Source of the DNA: Candidatus Zhuqueibacterota bacterium
Lineage (GTDB): Bacteria; Zhuqueibacterota; Zhuqueibacteria; Oceanimicrobiales; Oceanimicrobiaceae
DNA length: 36,225 bases
Reading direction: 5' to 3'
NCBI GenBank assembly: GCA_029262035.1
Contig: JAJDAE010000118.1
Span: 1 to 36,225 of the forward strand
In this document: in pieces, positions 18,368-25,841 of the stretch
Position numbering within the stretch: position 1 is the stretch's first letter
Layout: every line of letters starts with the position of its first letter
The notes under the pieces: model-generated
What the model saw: the letters and a program-made list of their open reading frames with translations, nothing else
Databases searched by the model: none
Told to the model about the DNA's origin: nothing
Program-made: the position numbers and the translations under genes

Positions 18368-18460
18368 CGAGTTTTATCGGCTTCGCTAACGTGATATTGA
18401 ATTTGAAGTTACCTGCTAATATTTATTATAGGTTATAATTCTTAACAGAATTAAAATGGG

Positions 18461-18482
18461 AGCCCCTTAAAAGGGCTTTTTT
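18461..18482 (+). terminator. Short terminator-like hairpin abutting the scpA start codon
   Basis: AGCCC (18461-18465) pairs with GGGCT (18473-18477) around a seven-base loop, followed by a run of six T ending at 18482. The ATG of scpA is at 18484. It may end the accA transcript, attenuate scpA, or end a short RNA started at 18337-18367. The stem is only five base pairs, so strength is uncertain. Confidence 0.5.
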
Positions 18483-18483
18483 A

Positions 18484-19206
18484 ATGAAATATAGAATTCA
18501 TCTTCAAAACTTTGATGGCCCGCTCGACTTACTTTTATTTCTGATCAAGAAAAATGAAGTCGATATTTATGATATTCCAATGGCTGAAATTACTCAGCAA
18601 TTTATGGAATATCTTGAGGCAATTGAGATGCTCGATCTCGATCATGCCAGTGACTTTATTCTGATGGCTGCAACTTTGATTCGAATAAAAGTACAAATGC
18701 TGCTTCCCAAACCTGAAGTAGATGATGATGAAGAAGCTGAAGATCCGCGCCAGGAATTGGTACAGCGTTTACTTGAATATCAGAGATTTAAAGAATCAGC
18801 AGCAGAATTAGGCGAGTTGGAAATTGAACAGCGAGACTTTTTCAAACTTGCTAATTATGATTTCTTGGATGATCAAAAACCCGAAGAGGTTGAGCCGTTA
18901 GGTAAAAGCGATGTTAATTTGTACGATTTAATGTCCGTCTTTGTCGAAGTTTTGAAAAGAGTACCTCCTGTAGTTGAGCATACTGTAGAGAGAATTCCGG
19001 TAACCATCGAAGAACAGGCAAAGATTATTCTTAGTTTTCTTGAGACACAAAGCCGGGTTCTTTTTAAGGATATTCTTTTGAAACATGTAACAGAAAAAAT
19101 TATTTTAATTGTAACGTTTATCGCTGTTTTAGAATTGGTAAAAGGAAAACAGGTTGCATTAAACCAAAACCAGCCGTTTTCTGAAATTTGGATTAGCAAA
19201 GAATAA
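18484..19206 (+). CDS. scpA: Segregation and condensation protein A
   Basis: A 240-residue kleisin that bridges SMC heads with ScpB in the condensin complex, compacting and segregating the chromosome. The N-terminus (IHLQNFDGPLDLLLFLIKKN) followed by EVDIYDIPMAEITQQFMEYL and LDHASDFILMAATLIRIKVQMLL is diagnostic. An acidic linker (DDDEEAEDPR) follows, and the C-terminal winged helix closes the protein. The ATG directly follows a hairpin and T-run with no Shine-Dalgarno, so initiation may be unusual. It is the first gene of scpA-scpB-rluB-cmk-rpsA, with scpB starting two bases after its stop. Confidence 0.95.
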   Translation: MKYRIHLQNFDGPLDLLLFLIKKNEVDIYDIPMAEITQQFMEYLEAIEMLDLDHASDFILMAATLIRIKVQMLLPKPEVDDDEEAEDPRQELVQRLLEYQRFKESAAELGELEIEQRDFFKLANYDFLDDQKPEEVEPLGKSDVNLYDLMSVFVEVLKRVPPVVEHTVERIPVTIEEQAKIILSFLETQSRVLFKDILLKHVTEKIILIVTFIAVLELVKGKQVALNQNQPFSEIWISKE

Positions 19207-19208
19207 TA

Positions 19209-19886
19209 ATGGAACATGATTACAAGAAGCAATTGATTGAGGCGTTAGTTTTCGCCAGCGATGTTCCAATTTCGGGGAAAAAAATAGCATCGATTATTGA
19301 GGAAGATGTAACACCGGGGCAGGTGAATAAAATTATTGATGGGCTGAATAAAGAGTTTGTAAAAAGCAAACGTGCATTTTCAATCGTTCGTATCGCGGGT
19401 GGGTACCAAGTGAACACGCGTCAGGATTTCGCTCCCTGGATTAAAAAACTTTTTAAGGGTAGAATTAGAACACGCTTAAGTCAGGCAAGTTTGGAATCGC
19501 TTGCCATTATTGTTTTTAGGCAGCCTATTAGCAAAGTTGAGGTTGATGATATTCGGGGTGTAAACTCCGGCGGTGTCGTTAAAAATCTTCTTGAAAGAAA
19601 TTTGATTTCTATTACTGGCCGTTCGGATGGACCCGGTAAACCTTTGCTTTACGGGACAACCAAAGAATTTCTTCAGTACCTTGGCATAAATGAAATCAGT
19701 GAACTGCCTAAACCTAAGGAAATTGCTGAAATAATGGGCAGAATGGAAAGTAAAGAAGGTATATCCGAGAATATAATCGAGGCGCTTGCCGGCATTGAAG
19801 GTTCAGATGAAATTCTTGAGGAAATGTCACAGGAAAAAGAGACAAATGGTGCAACACCAAAAGTAGAAGATGATAAGACTGAATAA
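19209..19886 (+). CDS. scpB: Segregation and condensation protein B
   Basis: A 225-residue partner of ScpA in SMC-ScpAB condensin. Tandem winged-helix domains are seen: the N-terminal KKQLIEALVFASDVPISGKKIA, and the family motif RLSQASLESLAIIVFRQPISKVEVDDIRG followed by LLERNLISITGRSDGPGKPLLYGTT. The tail (about 180-225) is acidic and probably disordered. It begins two bases after scpA and its end overlaps rluB by 17 bases, so the three genes are almost certainly co-translated. Very secure. Confidence 0.96.
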   Translation: MEHDYKKQLIEALVFASDVPISGKKIASIIEEDVTPGQVNKIIDGLNKEFVKSKRAFSIVRIAGGYQVNTRQDFAPWIKKLFKGRIRTRLSQASLESLAIIVFRQPISKVEVDDIRGVNSGGVVKNLLERNLISITGRSDGPGKPLLYGTTKEFLQYLGINEISELPKPKEIAEIMGRMESKEGISENIIEALAGIEGSDEILEEMSQEKETNGATPKVEDDKTE

Positions 19887-20574
19887 GTATTTGGCAACAT
19901 GTGGTGTTGGTGCTCGCAGGAAGTGCGACATGCTTATTGCCAACGGTGACGTTTCGATAAATAATGTCATTGAGACAAAACTAGGAATAAAAATAGATCA
20001 AGACCGGGATCTTATAAAAGTTCGAGATAAAAAAGTACAACCAAAAACCGGCTTTGAATATATTATCTTAAATAAGCCCAAAGGAGTCCTTACAACCGCA
20101 AATGATGACAAGGGCAGAAAAACAGTTCTTGACTTGGTAAGATTAAAATCAAGAGTTTTCCCTGTTGGCAGACTTGATAGAAATACATCGGGTCTATTGC
20201 TATTAACCAGTGATGGCGATATTGCGTATAAAGTAACACATCCTAAACATCAGATCAGAAAGACTTACGAAGTCAGGTTAGACAAGAAACTTACACCTGA
20301 GGTCCTTTTGAAATTGGAATCAGGCATTGATTTGGAGGAGGGTAAAACCTCGCCATCTGAGTTGAGTTTTATACTTCCCGATAATTTTAAATATGTGAAA
20401 ATGACGATTCATCAAGGTTGGAATCGCCAAATACGCAGAATGTTTGAAGCTTTGGGATATGACGTTACAAGTTTGAAACGAACAGCTATTGGTACTTTAG
20501 CGCTTTCTCGTATCCGGGTTGGGGAATGGCGCCGATTAACAAGAAATGAAATTGCTGCTTTAAAAGCTTTGTAA
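19870..20574 (+). CDS. rluB: Large-subunit rRNA pseudouridine synthase, RluB/RsuA family
   Basis: A 234-residue enzyme that isomerises a uridine in ribosomal RNA, most likely the 23S position modified by RluB. The N-terminal S4 RNA-binding domain is MIRLNKYLATCGVGARRKCD, followed by EYIILNKPKGVL. The catalytic motif GRLDRNTSGLLLLTSDG has the nucleophile D103. HQGWNRQIRRMFEALGYDV is the usual C-terminal signature. The ATG at 19870 lies inside the end of scpB, and its frame yields the correct S4 start. Position between scpB and cmk is a widespread gene order. The RluB versus RluE/RluF/RsuA choice rests mainly on context. Confidence 0.92.
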   Translation: MIRLNKYLATCGVGARRKCDMLIANGDVSINNVIETKLGIKIDQDRDLIKVRDKKVQPKTGFEYIILNKPKGVLTTANDDKGRKTVLDLVRLKSRVFPVGRLDRNTSGLLLLTSDGDIAYKVTHPKHQIRKTYEVRLDKKLTPEVLLKLESGIDLEEGKTSPSELSFILPDNFKYVKMTIHQGWNRQIRRMFEALGYDVTSLKRTAIGTLALSRIRVGEWRRLTRNEIAALKAL

Positions 20575-20583
20575 ACTAGTTCT

Positions 20584-21270
20584 TTGAATAAAAATAAAAT
20601 AATCGCAATCGATGGACCGGCTGGTTCCGGAAAAAGTTCTGTTGCAAAAATGGTAGCACACCGTTTAGCCATTTTACATCTGGATTCAGGTGCTTTCTAC
20701 AGAGCAGTGACTCTTACCTTTTTGAGGAATAAGATTGCACGGCCTTTCAACGGACCAAAGGTTGAAGATTTGTTAAGATGCACAGAGGTTGAGCTCAGGC
20801 AAATTGGTAACACCCTTCAAGTTTATCTTAATAGTGAAGATGTCAGTACTGAAATTCGCTTAAAAGAAGTTACAGCGTGTGTGTCGGAGGTTTCTGAGAG
20901 TGCTTTGGTTAGAAAAATAGTCACTGCGAAATTAAGAGAATTAGCAAAATCGGAATCTGTGGTTATGGAGGGAAGGGATATTGGAACCGTGGTTTTTCCA
21001 AAAGCCGAAGTGAAAATATTTTTAACTGCAACTCCGGGGGAGCGTGCCAAACGCAGATACCTGGAAATGGCAAAGGCTGGCATTGATGCTGATTTAAATG
21101 AAATTACATACGCAATCAAAAAAAGAGATAAAATTGATTCAAGCCGAGAAATTGCGCCTTTAAGACAGGCGGATGATGCATTTTTTTTAGATTCAACCGG
21201 AATGACAATGGATATGGTTGTTGATTCCATAATTAGAGAGTACAACAAAAGTTTGAATAAATCTGACTGA
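20584..21270 (+). CDS. cmk: (d)CMP kinase
   Basis: A 228-residue cytidylate kinase that phosphorylates CMP and dCMP with ATP in pyrimidine nucleotide supply. The P-loop GPAGSGKSS (11-19), LDSGAFYRAVTLTFLRN, MEGRDIGTVVFPKAEVKIFLTA and the lid RDKIDSSREIAPLRQADDA are intact. The start is TTG at 20584, nine bases after rluB; no ATG or GTG is available at a sensible place and the encoded MNKNKIIAIDGPAG is typical. It lies directly upstream of rpsA, one of the most conserved bacterial gene pairs. Confidence 0.95.
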   Translation: MNKNKIIAIDGPAGSGKSSVAKMVAHRLAILHLDSGAFYRAVTLTFLRNKIARPFNGPKVEDLLRCTEVELRQIGNTLQVYLNSEDVSTEIRLKEVTACVSEVSESALVRKIVTAKLRELAKSESVVMEGRDIGTVVFPKAEVKIFLTATPGERAKRRYLEMAKAGIDADLNEITYAIKKRDKIDSSREIAPLRQADDAFFLDSTGMTMDMVVDSIIREYNKSLNKSD

Positions 21271-21288
21271 TTAAAGTCAAAAACCCAT

Positions 21289-21295
21289 AGGAGGT
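21289..21295 (+). promoter_or_regulatory. Consensus Shine-Dalgarno for rpsA
   Basis: AGGAGGT is placed seven bases before the ATG at 21303. This contrasts with Escherichia coli rpsA, which has a poor Shine-Dalgarno and is autoregulated by S1, so control here may differ. Confidence 0.85.
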
Positions 21296-21302
21296 AATTT
21301 TA

Positions 21303-23453
21303 ATGTCGGAAAATTTAGAACAAACCCAAGCTAGCGTAGAAAGCGCAGCAAAAATTGAAGAAGGAGGTGAAAGTACAGCTACCGTTGAAACGGCTCAGAA
21401 ACCTGAAAAGTCTGAAAAGCCGGTATTTGAAGAAAGAACGATTTCTTTGGAAGAGTTGGAAGAGGAGTCTGAATACTCTGAAGATGAATACAACGAATTG
21501 ATAGGTTTGTATGATAAAACTTTGACAGATTTTGTTGAAGGTGAACTGGTTGTAGGCAAAATTCTCGCTGTAAACGATAAAGAGGTTGCTGTAGATATCG
21601 GCTTTAAGTCAGAAGGTGTTATTCCAATCGATGAATTTTACAAGATTGATGATATTAAAATTGGCGATGATATCGAAGTTTTCCTCGACAATGTTGAAGA
21701 TAATGATGGCCAGTTGGTTCTATCAAAAAGAAAGGCAGATTTCCTCAGAATTTGGGCAAGAATAATAGAAGCCCATGATAAAGAAGAAATCCTGCAAGGA
21801 ATTTGTACACGCAGAATTAAAGGTGGTATTGTCGTTGACCTTATGGGTGTCGATGCCTTTCTGCCGGGCTCACAAATCGATGTTAAGCCGATTAGAGATT
21901 TTGATGCTCTTATTGGTCAGGAAATGGACTTTAAGATTGTTAAAGTCAATGAAATGAGAAAAAATATCGTTGTATCGCATCGTGCCTTGATTGAAGAAGG
22001 TATGAAGGAACAACGCGCAAAGATTCTCGAGAATCTCGAGAAAGGCCAGATTCTGGAAGGTTCAGTCAAGAACATCACCGACTTTGGCGTCTTTATTGAC
22101 TTAGGCGGAGTTGATGGACTGCTGCATATCAATGATCTTTCATGGGGCCGTGTCAATCATCCATCCGAAATTGTATCCCTTGATGAAAAAATCGAGATAC
22201 AGATACTTGATTTTAATGATGAGAAGAATAGAATTTCACTCGGCTATAAACAATTGCAGCCCCATCCATGGGATAATGTAAAAGATAAATACACAGAAGG
22301 CAATGTCATCACAGGAAAAGTTGTAAATATTTCTGATTACGGTTCATTTATCGAACTTGAAAAAGGCGTTGAAGGTCTGATTCATATCTCTGAAATGTCA
22401 TGGACACAACATATTAAACATCCATCTAAAATACTTTCTTTGGGTGAAATGGTTGAAGCTAAGATTTTAAACCTGGATTTTGACGGACGTAAAATCTCCC
22501 TTGGCTTAAAGCAGCTTGAGCCGGATCCCTGGGAAGGTATTGAGGCAAAATACCCGGTTGATTCACAGCAAAAGGGTATTGTTCGCAATTTGACCAATTT
22601 TGGTGCATTTGTTGAACTGGAAGAAGGTGTTGATGGTTTAATACATATTTCAGATTTATCCTGGACAAAGAAAATCAGGCACCCTGGAGAAGTTTTGAAA
22701 AAAGCTGACGAGGTTGAAATCGTTGTTTTGAATATTGAGCAAGGCAATCGAAGAATCTCATTAGGCTTCAAGCAAACCATGGATAACCCATGGGATTCAT
22801 TTGAAGATACTTATAAACCAGGTACCCTTACTTCCGGTGAAATTGTACGTATGATTGAAAAAGGTGTAATTGTTGAATTACCTGATTCAGTTGATGGTTT
22901 TGTGCCAATTTCTCAACTCAAGAAAGATGGGATTCAGAAACCTGCGGATGGTTACAATGTTGGCGATAAAATTGAGTTAACCGTTCTTGAAATAAATAAG
23001 GAAAACAAAAAAATAATCCTTTCTGAAAAACAGGTTGGTAGTGAGGTTGCTGGTAAGCTTGAGAAAGATGATGTCGATGCAATCGCTGAATTTGAAAAAG
23101 ATGTTGCTTCAGTAGAAGGCTTTAAAAGCAAATCGACTCCAAAGAGCAAACCAAAGCCAGTGGAAGCTAAAAAGAAGCCAGCAGAAGAAGCTGAAGGTGA
23201 GCCAGAAGTTAAAGAGGAACCAGAGGCGAAAGCTAAAGTAAAGAAAGCTAAGGCAAAGGAAGAAAAGGCCGAAGAACCTGCTGTTAAAGAAGAAACTGAG
23301 GCAGCTGCAAAAGCTGAAGCTGAGCCGGAAGCAGTATCTGCCCCGGAGCCTGAAAAAGAAGTTGAAGCAAAAGCCGATGCAGAAGAAAAGCCCGAAGCCG
23401 AATCTGGTTCGACTGAAACTGATGCTGACGCTGAGAAAGAAACCAAGAAATAG
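21303..23453 (+). CDS. rpsA: Ribosomal protein S1 with six S1 domains and long charged tails
   Basis: A 716-residue S1 protein of the small ribosomal subunit that binds mRNA and aids initiation. After an acidic N-terminal extension of about 70 residues, six S1 (OB-fold) repeats can be read. They begin near EGELVVGKILAVNDK, QGICTRRIKGG, EGSVKNITDFGVFI, TGKVVNISDYGSFI, KGIVRNLTNFGAFV and SGEIVRMIEKGVIV. The middle ones share the VDGLIHISDLSW-type strand, and linkers carry DPW/HPW/NPW motifs. Beyond residue about 600 the protein becomes a Lys/Glu/Ala/Pro-rich low-complexity tail of about 110 residues, longer than in E. coli (557 residues in total). A strong terminator follows eight bases after the stop. 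Confidence 0.95.
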   Translation: MSENLEQTQASVESAAKIEEGGESTATVETAQKPEKSEKPVFEERTISLEELEEESEYSEDEYNELIGLYDKTLTDFVEGELVVGKILAVNDKEVAVDIGFKSEGVIPIDEFYKIDDIKIGDDIEVFLDNVEDNDGQLVLSKRKADFLRIWARIIEAHDKEEILQGICTRRIKGGIVVDLMGVDAFLPGSQIDVKPIRDFDALIGQEMDFKIVKVNEMRKNIVVSHRALIEEGMKEQRAKILENLEKGQILEGSVKNITDFGVFIDLGGVDGLLHINDLSWGRVNHPSEIVSLDEKIEIQILDFNDEKNRISLGYKQLQPHPWDNVKDKYTEGNVITGKVVNISDYGSFIELEKGVEGLIHISEMSWTQHIKHPSKILSLGEMVEAKILNLDFDGRKISLGLKQLEPDPWEGIEAKYPVDSQQKGIVRNLTNFGAFVELEEGVDGLIHISDLSWTKKIRHPGEVLKKADEVEIVVLNIEQGNRRISLGFKQTMDNPWDSFEDTYKPGTLTSGEIVRMIEKGVIVELPDSVDGFVPISQLKKDGIQKPADGYNVGDKIELTVLEINKENKKIILSEKQVGSEVAGKLEKDDVDAIAEFEKDVASVEGFKSKSTPKSKPKPVEAKKKPAEEAEGEPEVKEEPEAKAKVKKAKAKEEKAEEPAVKEETEAAAKAEAEPEAVSAPEPEKEVEAKADAEEKPEAESGSTETDADAEKETKK

Positions 23454-23461
23454 AAAAATTG

Positions 23462-23490
23462 GCCGACTGCGGATTCGCAGTCGGCTTTTT
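23462..23490 (+). terminator. Rho-independent terminator after rpsA
   Basis: A perfect 10-bp stem, GCCGACTGCG (23462-23471) with CGCAGTCGGC (23476-23485), a GATT loop and a following T run. It ends the scpA-scpB-rluB-cmk-rpsA transcript and separates it from lapA. Confidence 0.95.
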
Positions 23491-23534
23491 ATATAACCAT
23501 AAATTTTTTGAAACGCTCAAAAGGAGATTAGAGC

Positions 23535-23867
23535 ATGTGGGCTATAAAGTGGTTCTTGTCAGTGATTGTGATTTTGGTTATTCTGGGTTTTGCTTTACAA
23601 AACAGTGAACAAACAGTTTCAGTAGTTTTTTTGTCTGACACTTGGAAGTACGATAGCGTCCAGTTATGGATGGTAATTTATATGTCTTTCGGACTTGGTG
23701 TTTTGTTCTGGTTAATGGTTTCTATCTTTCAAGTTCTGGAATTAAAAAACGAAATACGCCGTCTTAAAAAGAACCGGCACGAAATGGAAAGCGAACTGGA
23801 TAGTTTGAGAAATCTTTCAATCGGAGATGATGACCCCGAATTTGGCATGAAAGAGGAGGGTGTTTAA
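23535..23867 (+). CDS. lapA: LapA family inner-membrane protein (DUF1049)
   Basis: A 110-residue membrane protein with two TM helices (about 5-21 and 44-66) separated by a short loop containing NSEQTVSVVFL. A cytoplasmic coiled coil follows (LELKNEIRRLKKNRHEMESELDSLRN). This is the architecture of LapA/YciS, which in E. coli associates with LapB in control of lipopolysaccharide synthesis. A good Shine-Dalgarno (AAGGAG near 23520-23525) precedes the ATG. The next gene is an N-terminally anchored TPR protein starting six bases after the stop, as expected for a lapA-lapB pair, and both follow cmk-rpsA as in Proteobacteria. The role here is inferred from family and synteny. Confidence 0.82.
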   Translation: MWAIKWFLSVIVILVILGFALQNSEQTVSVVFLSDTWKYDSVQLWMVIYMSFGLGVLFWLMVSIFQVLELKNEIRRLKKNRHEMESELDSLRNLSIGDDDPEFGMKEEGV

Positions 23868-23873
23868 CAGACA

Positions 23874-24968
23874 GTGGAAGCTTCAATAATTCTCCTCTTT
23901 ATTATTCTGAGTGCAACCGTCGCTTTGGTAGCTATTCTTGCTTTTAGAAAAAAACCGGAGCATCCAGCGGAAATATCTGGAAATAACTATGCGGAAGGCC
24001 TGAACCTTTTACTCGCGGGCGATCGCTCCGGGGCACTAAATAAATTTAAAGAAACCGTGAAACACGATAGCCGGAATATAGATGCTTATCTTAAGATTGG
24101 CGATATTTTTAGAGGATTCGAACAGGTTGAAAAAGCAATTAACGTGCATAAGTATTTGACTGTTAGAAAGAATCTTACCAAAAAACAACATAATTTGATC
24201 CTGAACAGTCTGGCTTTAGATTATATTGCTTCAAAAGAATACGAAAAAGCATTACAGGTAATTGATAATGTCCTGGAAATAGTGAAGGATGTGCCTTGGG
24301 CACACCAAATGAAATTTGATATTTACGAATCAAACCAGAATTGGGGTAAGGCGTTTCAGGCATACAAAGAAATGATGCGAAAAGATAACACCCTGAAGAG
24401 TACGAAATTAGCCTATTGTCGAGTTCAGGAGGCGCTTAAGCTTCTGAAAAATGAAAAGAACAAAGAGGCCTTTACAAAATTTAAAGAGGCCATTAAAATA
24501 GACTCTACTTATGCACCCGGGTATATTTATCTCGCTGATTTTTACGAAAGTGAAGGCAACCAAAGCGCCGCCCTTGAAACATTGCGAGAATTTGTCGATA
24601 AGGTTCCTGCTCAGTCGCATCTTGCGTTTGGCAGGTTAAGAGATATTCTGTTTGAAGGCGGTATTTATGGTGAAATTGAAAATTTGTATAAAGAGATAAT
24701 CGATAAGCAACCGGATAATTTTGTTGCATATTTAGCGCTTGCCGAGAATTATGAAAAGAAGGGCGAACTCAATATGGCAATTGAAGTTTGCGAACAAGTC
24801 ATTGAAAGAGATCCTGATAATAAAGCCGCTCAAAAATATCTTGTTCGATTTTATCACGAAAAAGGACAGGATGAGGAAGCGTTAAAAATCGCTATTCAAT
24901 TACTGGAAGAACCCGAAAAGCCAAACTATCAAAGTGAATTAGATCTAACAGAGTTCACCGGCGATTAA
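23874..24968 (+). CDS. LapB-like TPR protein with N-terminal membrane anchor, lacking rubredoxin knuckle
   Basis: A 364-residue protein. One N-terminal TM helix (about 5-24) is followed by at least seven TPR-like repeats (for example YAEGLNLLLAGDRSGALNKF, YLKIGDIFRGFEQVEKAINV and YLALAENYEKKGELNMAIEV). This matches LapB/YciM, the adaptor that couples FtsH to LpxC and scaffolds lipopolysaccharide assembly. The C-terminus ends YLVRFYHEKGQ...ELDLTEFTGD with no CxxC pair, so the rubredoxin-like domain of E. coli LapB is absent. The start is GTG at 23874: it is the only start codon between the in-frame lapA stop at 23865-23867 and the TM segment, with GAGGAGGG some 14 bases upstream. Assignment leans on synteny with lapA. 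Confidence 0.8.
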   Translation: MEASIILLFIILSATVALVAILAFRKKPEHPAEISGNNYAEGLNLLLAGDRSGALNKFKETVKHDSRNIDAYLKIGDIFRGFEQVEKAINVHKYLTVRKNLTKKQHNLILNSLALDYIASKEYEKALQVIDNVLEIVKDVPWAHQMKFDIYESNQNWGKAFQAYKEMMRKDNTLKSTKLAYCRVQEALKLLKNEKNKEAFTKFKEAIKIDSTYAPGYIYLADFYESEGNQSAALETLREFVDKVPAQSHLAFGRLRDILFEGGIYGEIENLYKEIIDKQPDNFVAYLALAENYEKKGELNMAIEVCEQVIERDPDNKAAQKYLVRFYHEKGQDEEALKIAIQLLEEPEKPNYQSELDLTEFTGD

Positions 24969-25043
24969 TATGAGTTTCTACTTTAGAAATATTATCTGAC
25001 GAGTTAATGCCAGGGGGAGCTTAATTCGTATTTTGGAATAAAC

Positions 25044-25835
25044 ATGCGTTCATTTTTTTTTGCCTTACTCTTTGTAATATCCGCTCATGCACAAGTAGGT
25101 TCTTTTGATTATGAAAATGAATTACAAAATACAAATACTCCCGAATTTAGAAAAAAAATTGAATACATTATTCGAAATAACCCGGGCACTGTAGAGGCAA
25201 TCTTTTTTGGCGCAATCATTGAAACGAACGCTGAAAATTCAATTGTTGCCTATAACAAAGTTGTAGAAAAATTCCCCCGGTCTGATTTCGCTGCAAAATC
25301 CCTTTTTAAACTTGGTCAATATAATTATTCCAAGGGGCTTTATGTCTCTGCTCGTGAAAGTTTCCTGAAGCTGCTTAACGATTTTCCCGATTCGCCGCTC
25401 TTCGCAAAATCAGCTTATTTTGCAGCATCCTGTCTTTGCGCTTCAAAAAAAATAAATGAATGCAGCGATGAATTGAAAAGATTTATCTCGGAGCATGATG
25501 ACTCGGAATTACTAAACTTAGCGCAATTAGATTATGAAGAGTTAAGGCCCGGTCCTCAGCAATTCACTGTTTCTCCAAAAGAACTGAGGTTTGATAAGAA
25601 TGCCAAGTTTACATTGCAAATGGGTGTTTTTACCAAACCGAATAATGCTATGAATTATAGAAATTTTTTTACCAAATTAAATCTGCCTGCTGTCATTCGT
25701 AAAAGAAAAATGAGAAATAAACCGATATATTTTGTTCTCATTGGTTCATTTCAAGATAAAAATACCGCAGAAAAGATGGGTGAAAAGCTTAGGCACCAGC
25801 ATGGCAAACCATATCGCGTTGTAAAAATTAAATAA
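25044..25835 (+). CDS. Secreted TPR protein with C-terminal SPOR domain
   Basis: A 263-residue exported protein. A short signal peptide (MRSFFFALLFVISAHA) is followed by tetratricopeptide-like helices (SIVAYNKVVEKFPRSDFAAKSLFKLGQYNYSKGL and ESFLKLLNDFPDSPLFAKSAY) resembling the TPR_6/CpoB type. The end (KFTLQMGVFTKPNNAMNYRNFF and PIYFVLIGSFQDKNTAEKMGEKL) is a SPOR domain, which binds denuded peptidoglycan. It likely works in the periplasm at septal or remodelled cell wall. The ATG at 25044 is the only usable start; a GGGGGAG stretch lies about 23 bases upstream, too far for a normal Shine-Dalgarno. It lies between lapB and moeA. No closer function can be assigned. Confidence 0.82.
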   Translation: MRSFFFALLFVISAHAQVGSFDYENELQNTNTPEFRKKIEYIIRNNPGTVEAIFFGAIIETNAENSIVAYNKVVEKFPRSDFAAKSLFKLGQYNYSKGLYVSARESFLKLLNDFPDSPLFAKSAYFAASCLCASKKINECSDELKRFISEHDDSELLNLAQLDYEELRPGPQQFTVSPKELRFDKNAKFTLQMGVFTKPNNAMNYRNFFTKLNLPAVIRKRKMRNKPIYFVLIGSFQDKNTAEKMGEKLRHQHGKPYRVVKIK

Positions 25836-25841
25836 ATTGCA

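Noticed and set aside
18368-18460. Known structured RNA (SRP RNA, 6S, tmRNA or riboswitch) before scpA
   Set aside because: I recognised no conserved element of those families; only a generic candidate is reported.
22952-23446. Minus-strand ORF of 164 residues opposite the rpsA tail
   Set aside because: It is Ser/Ala/Phe low complexity, the antisense shadow of the Lys/Glu/Ala-rich S1 tail.
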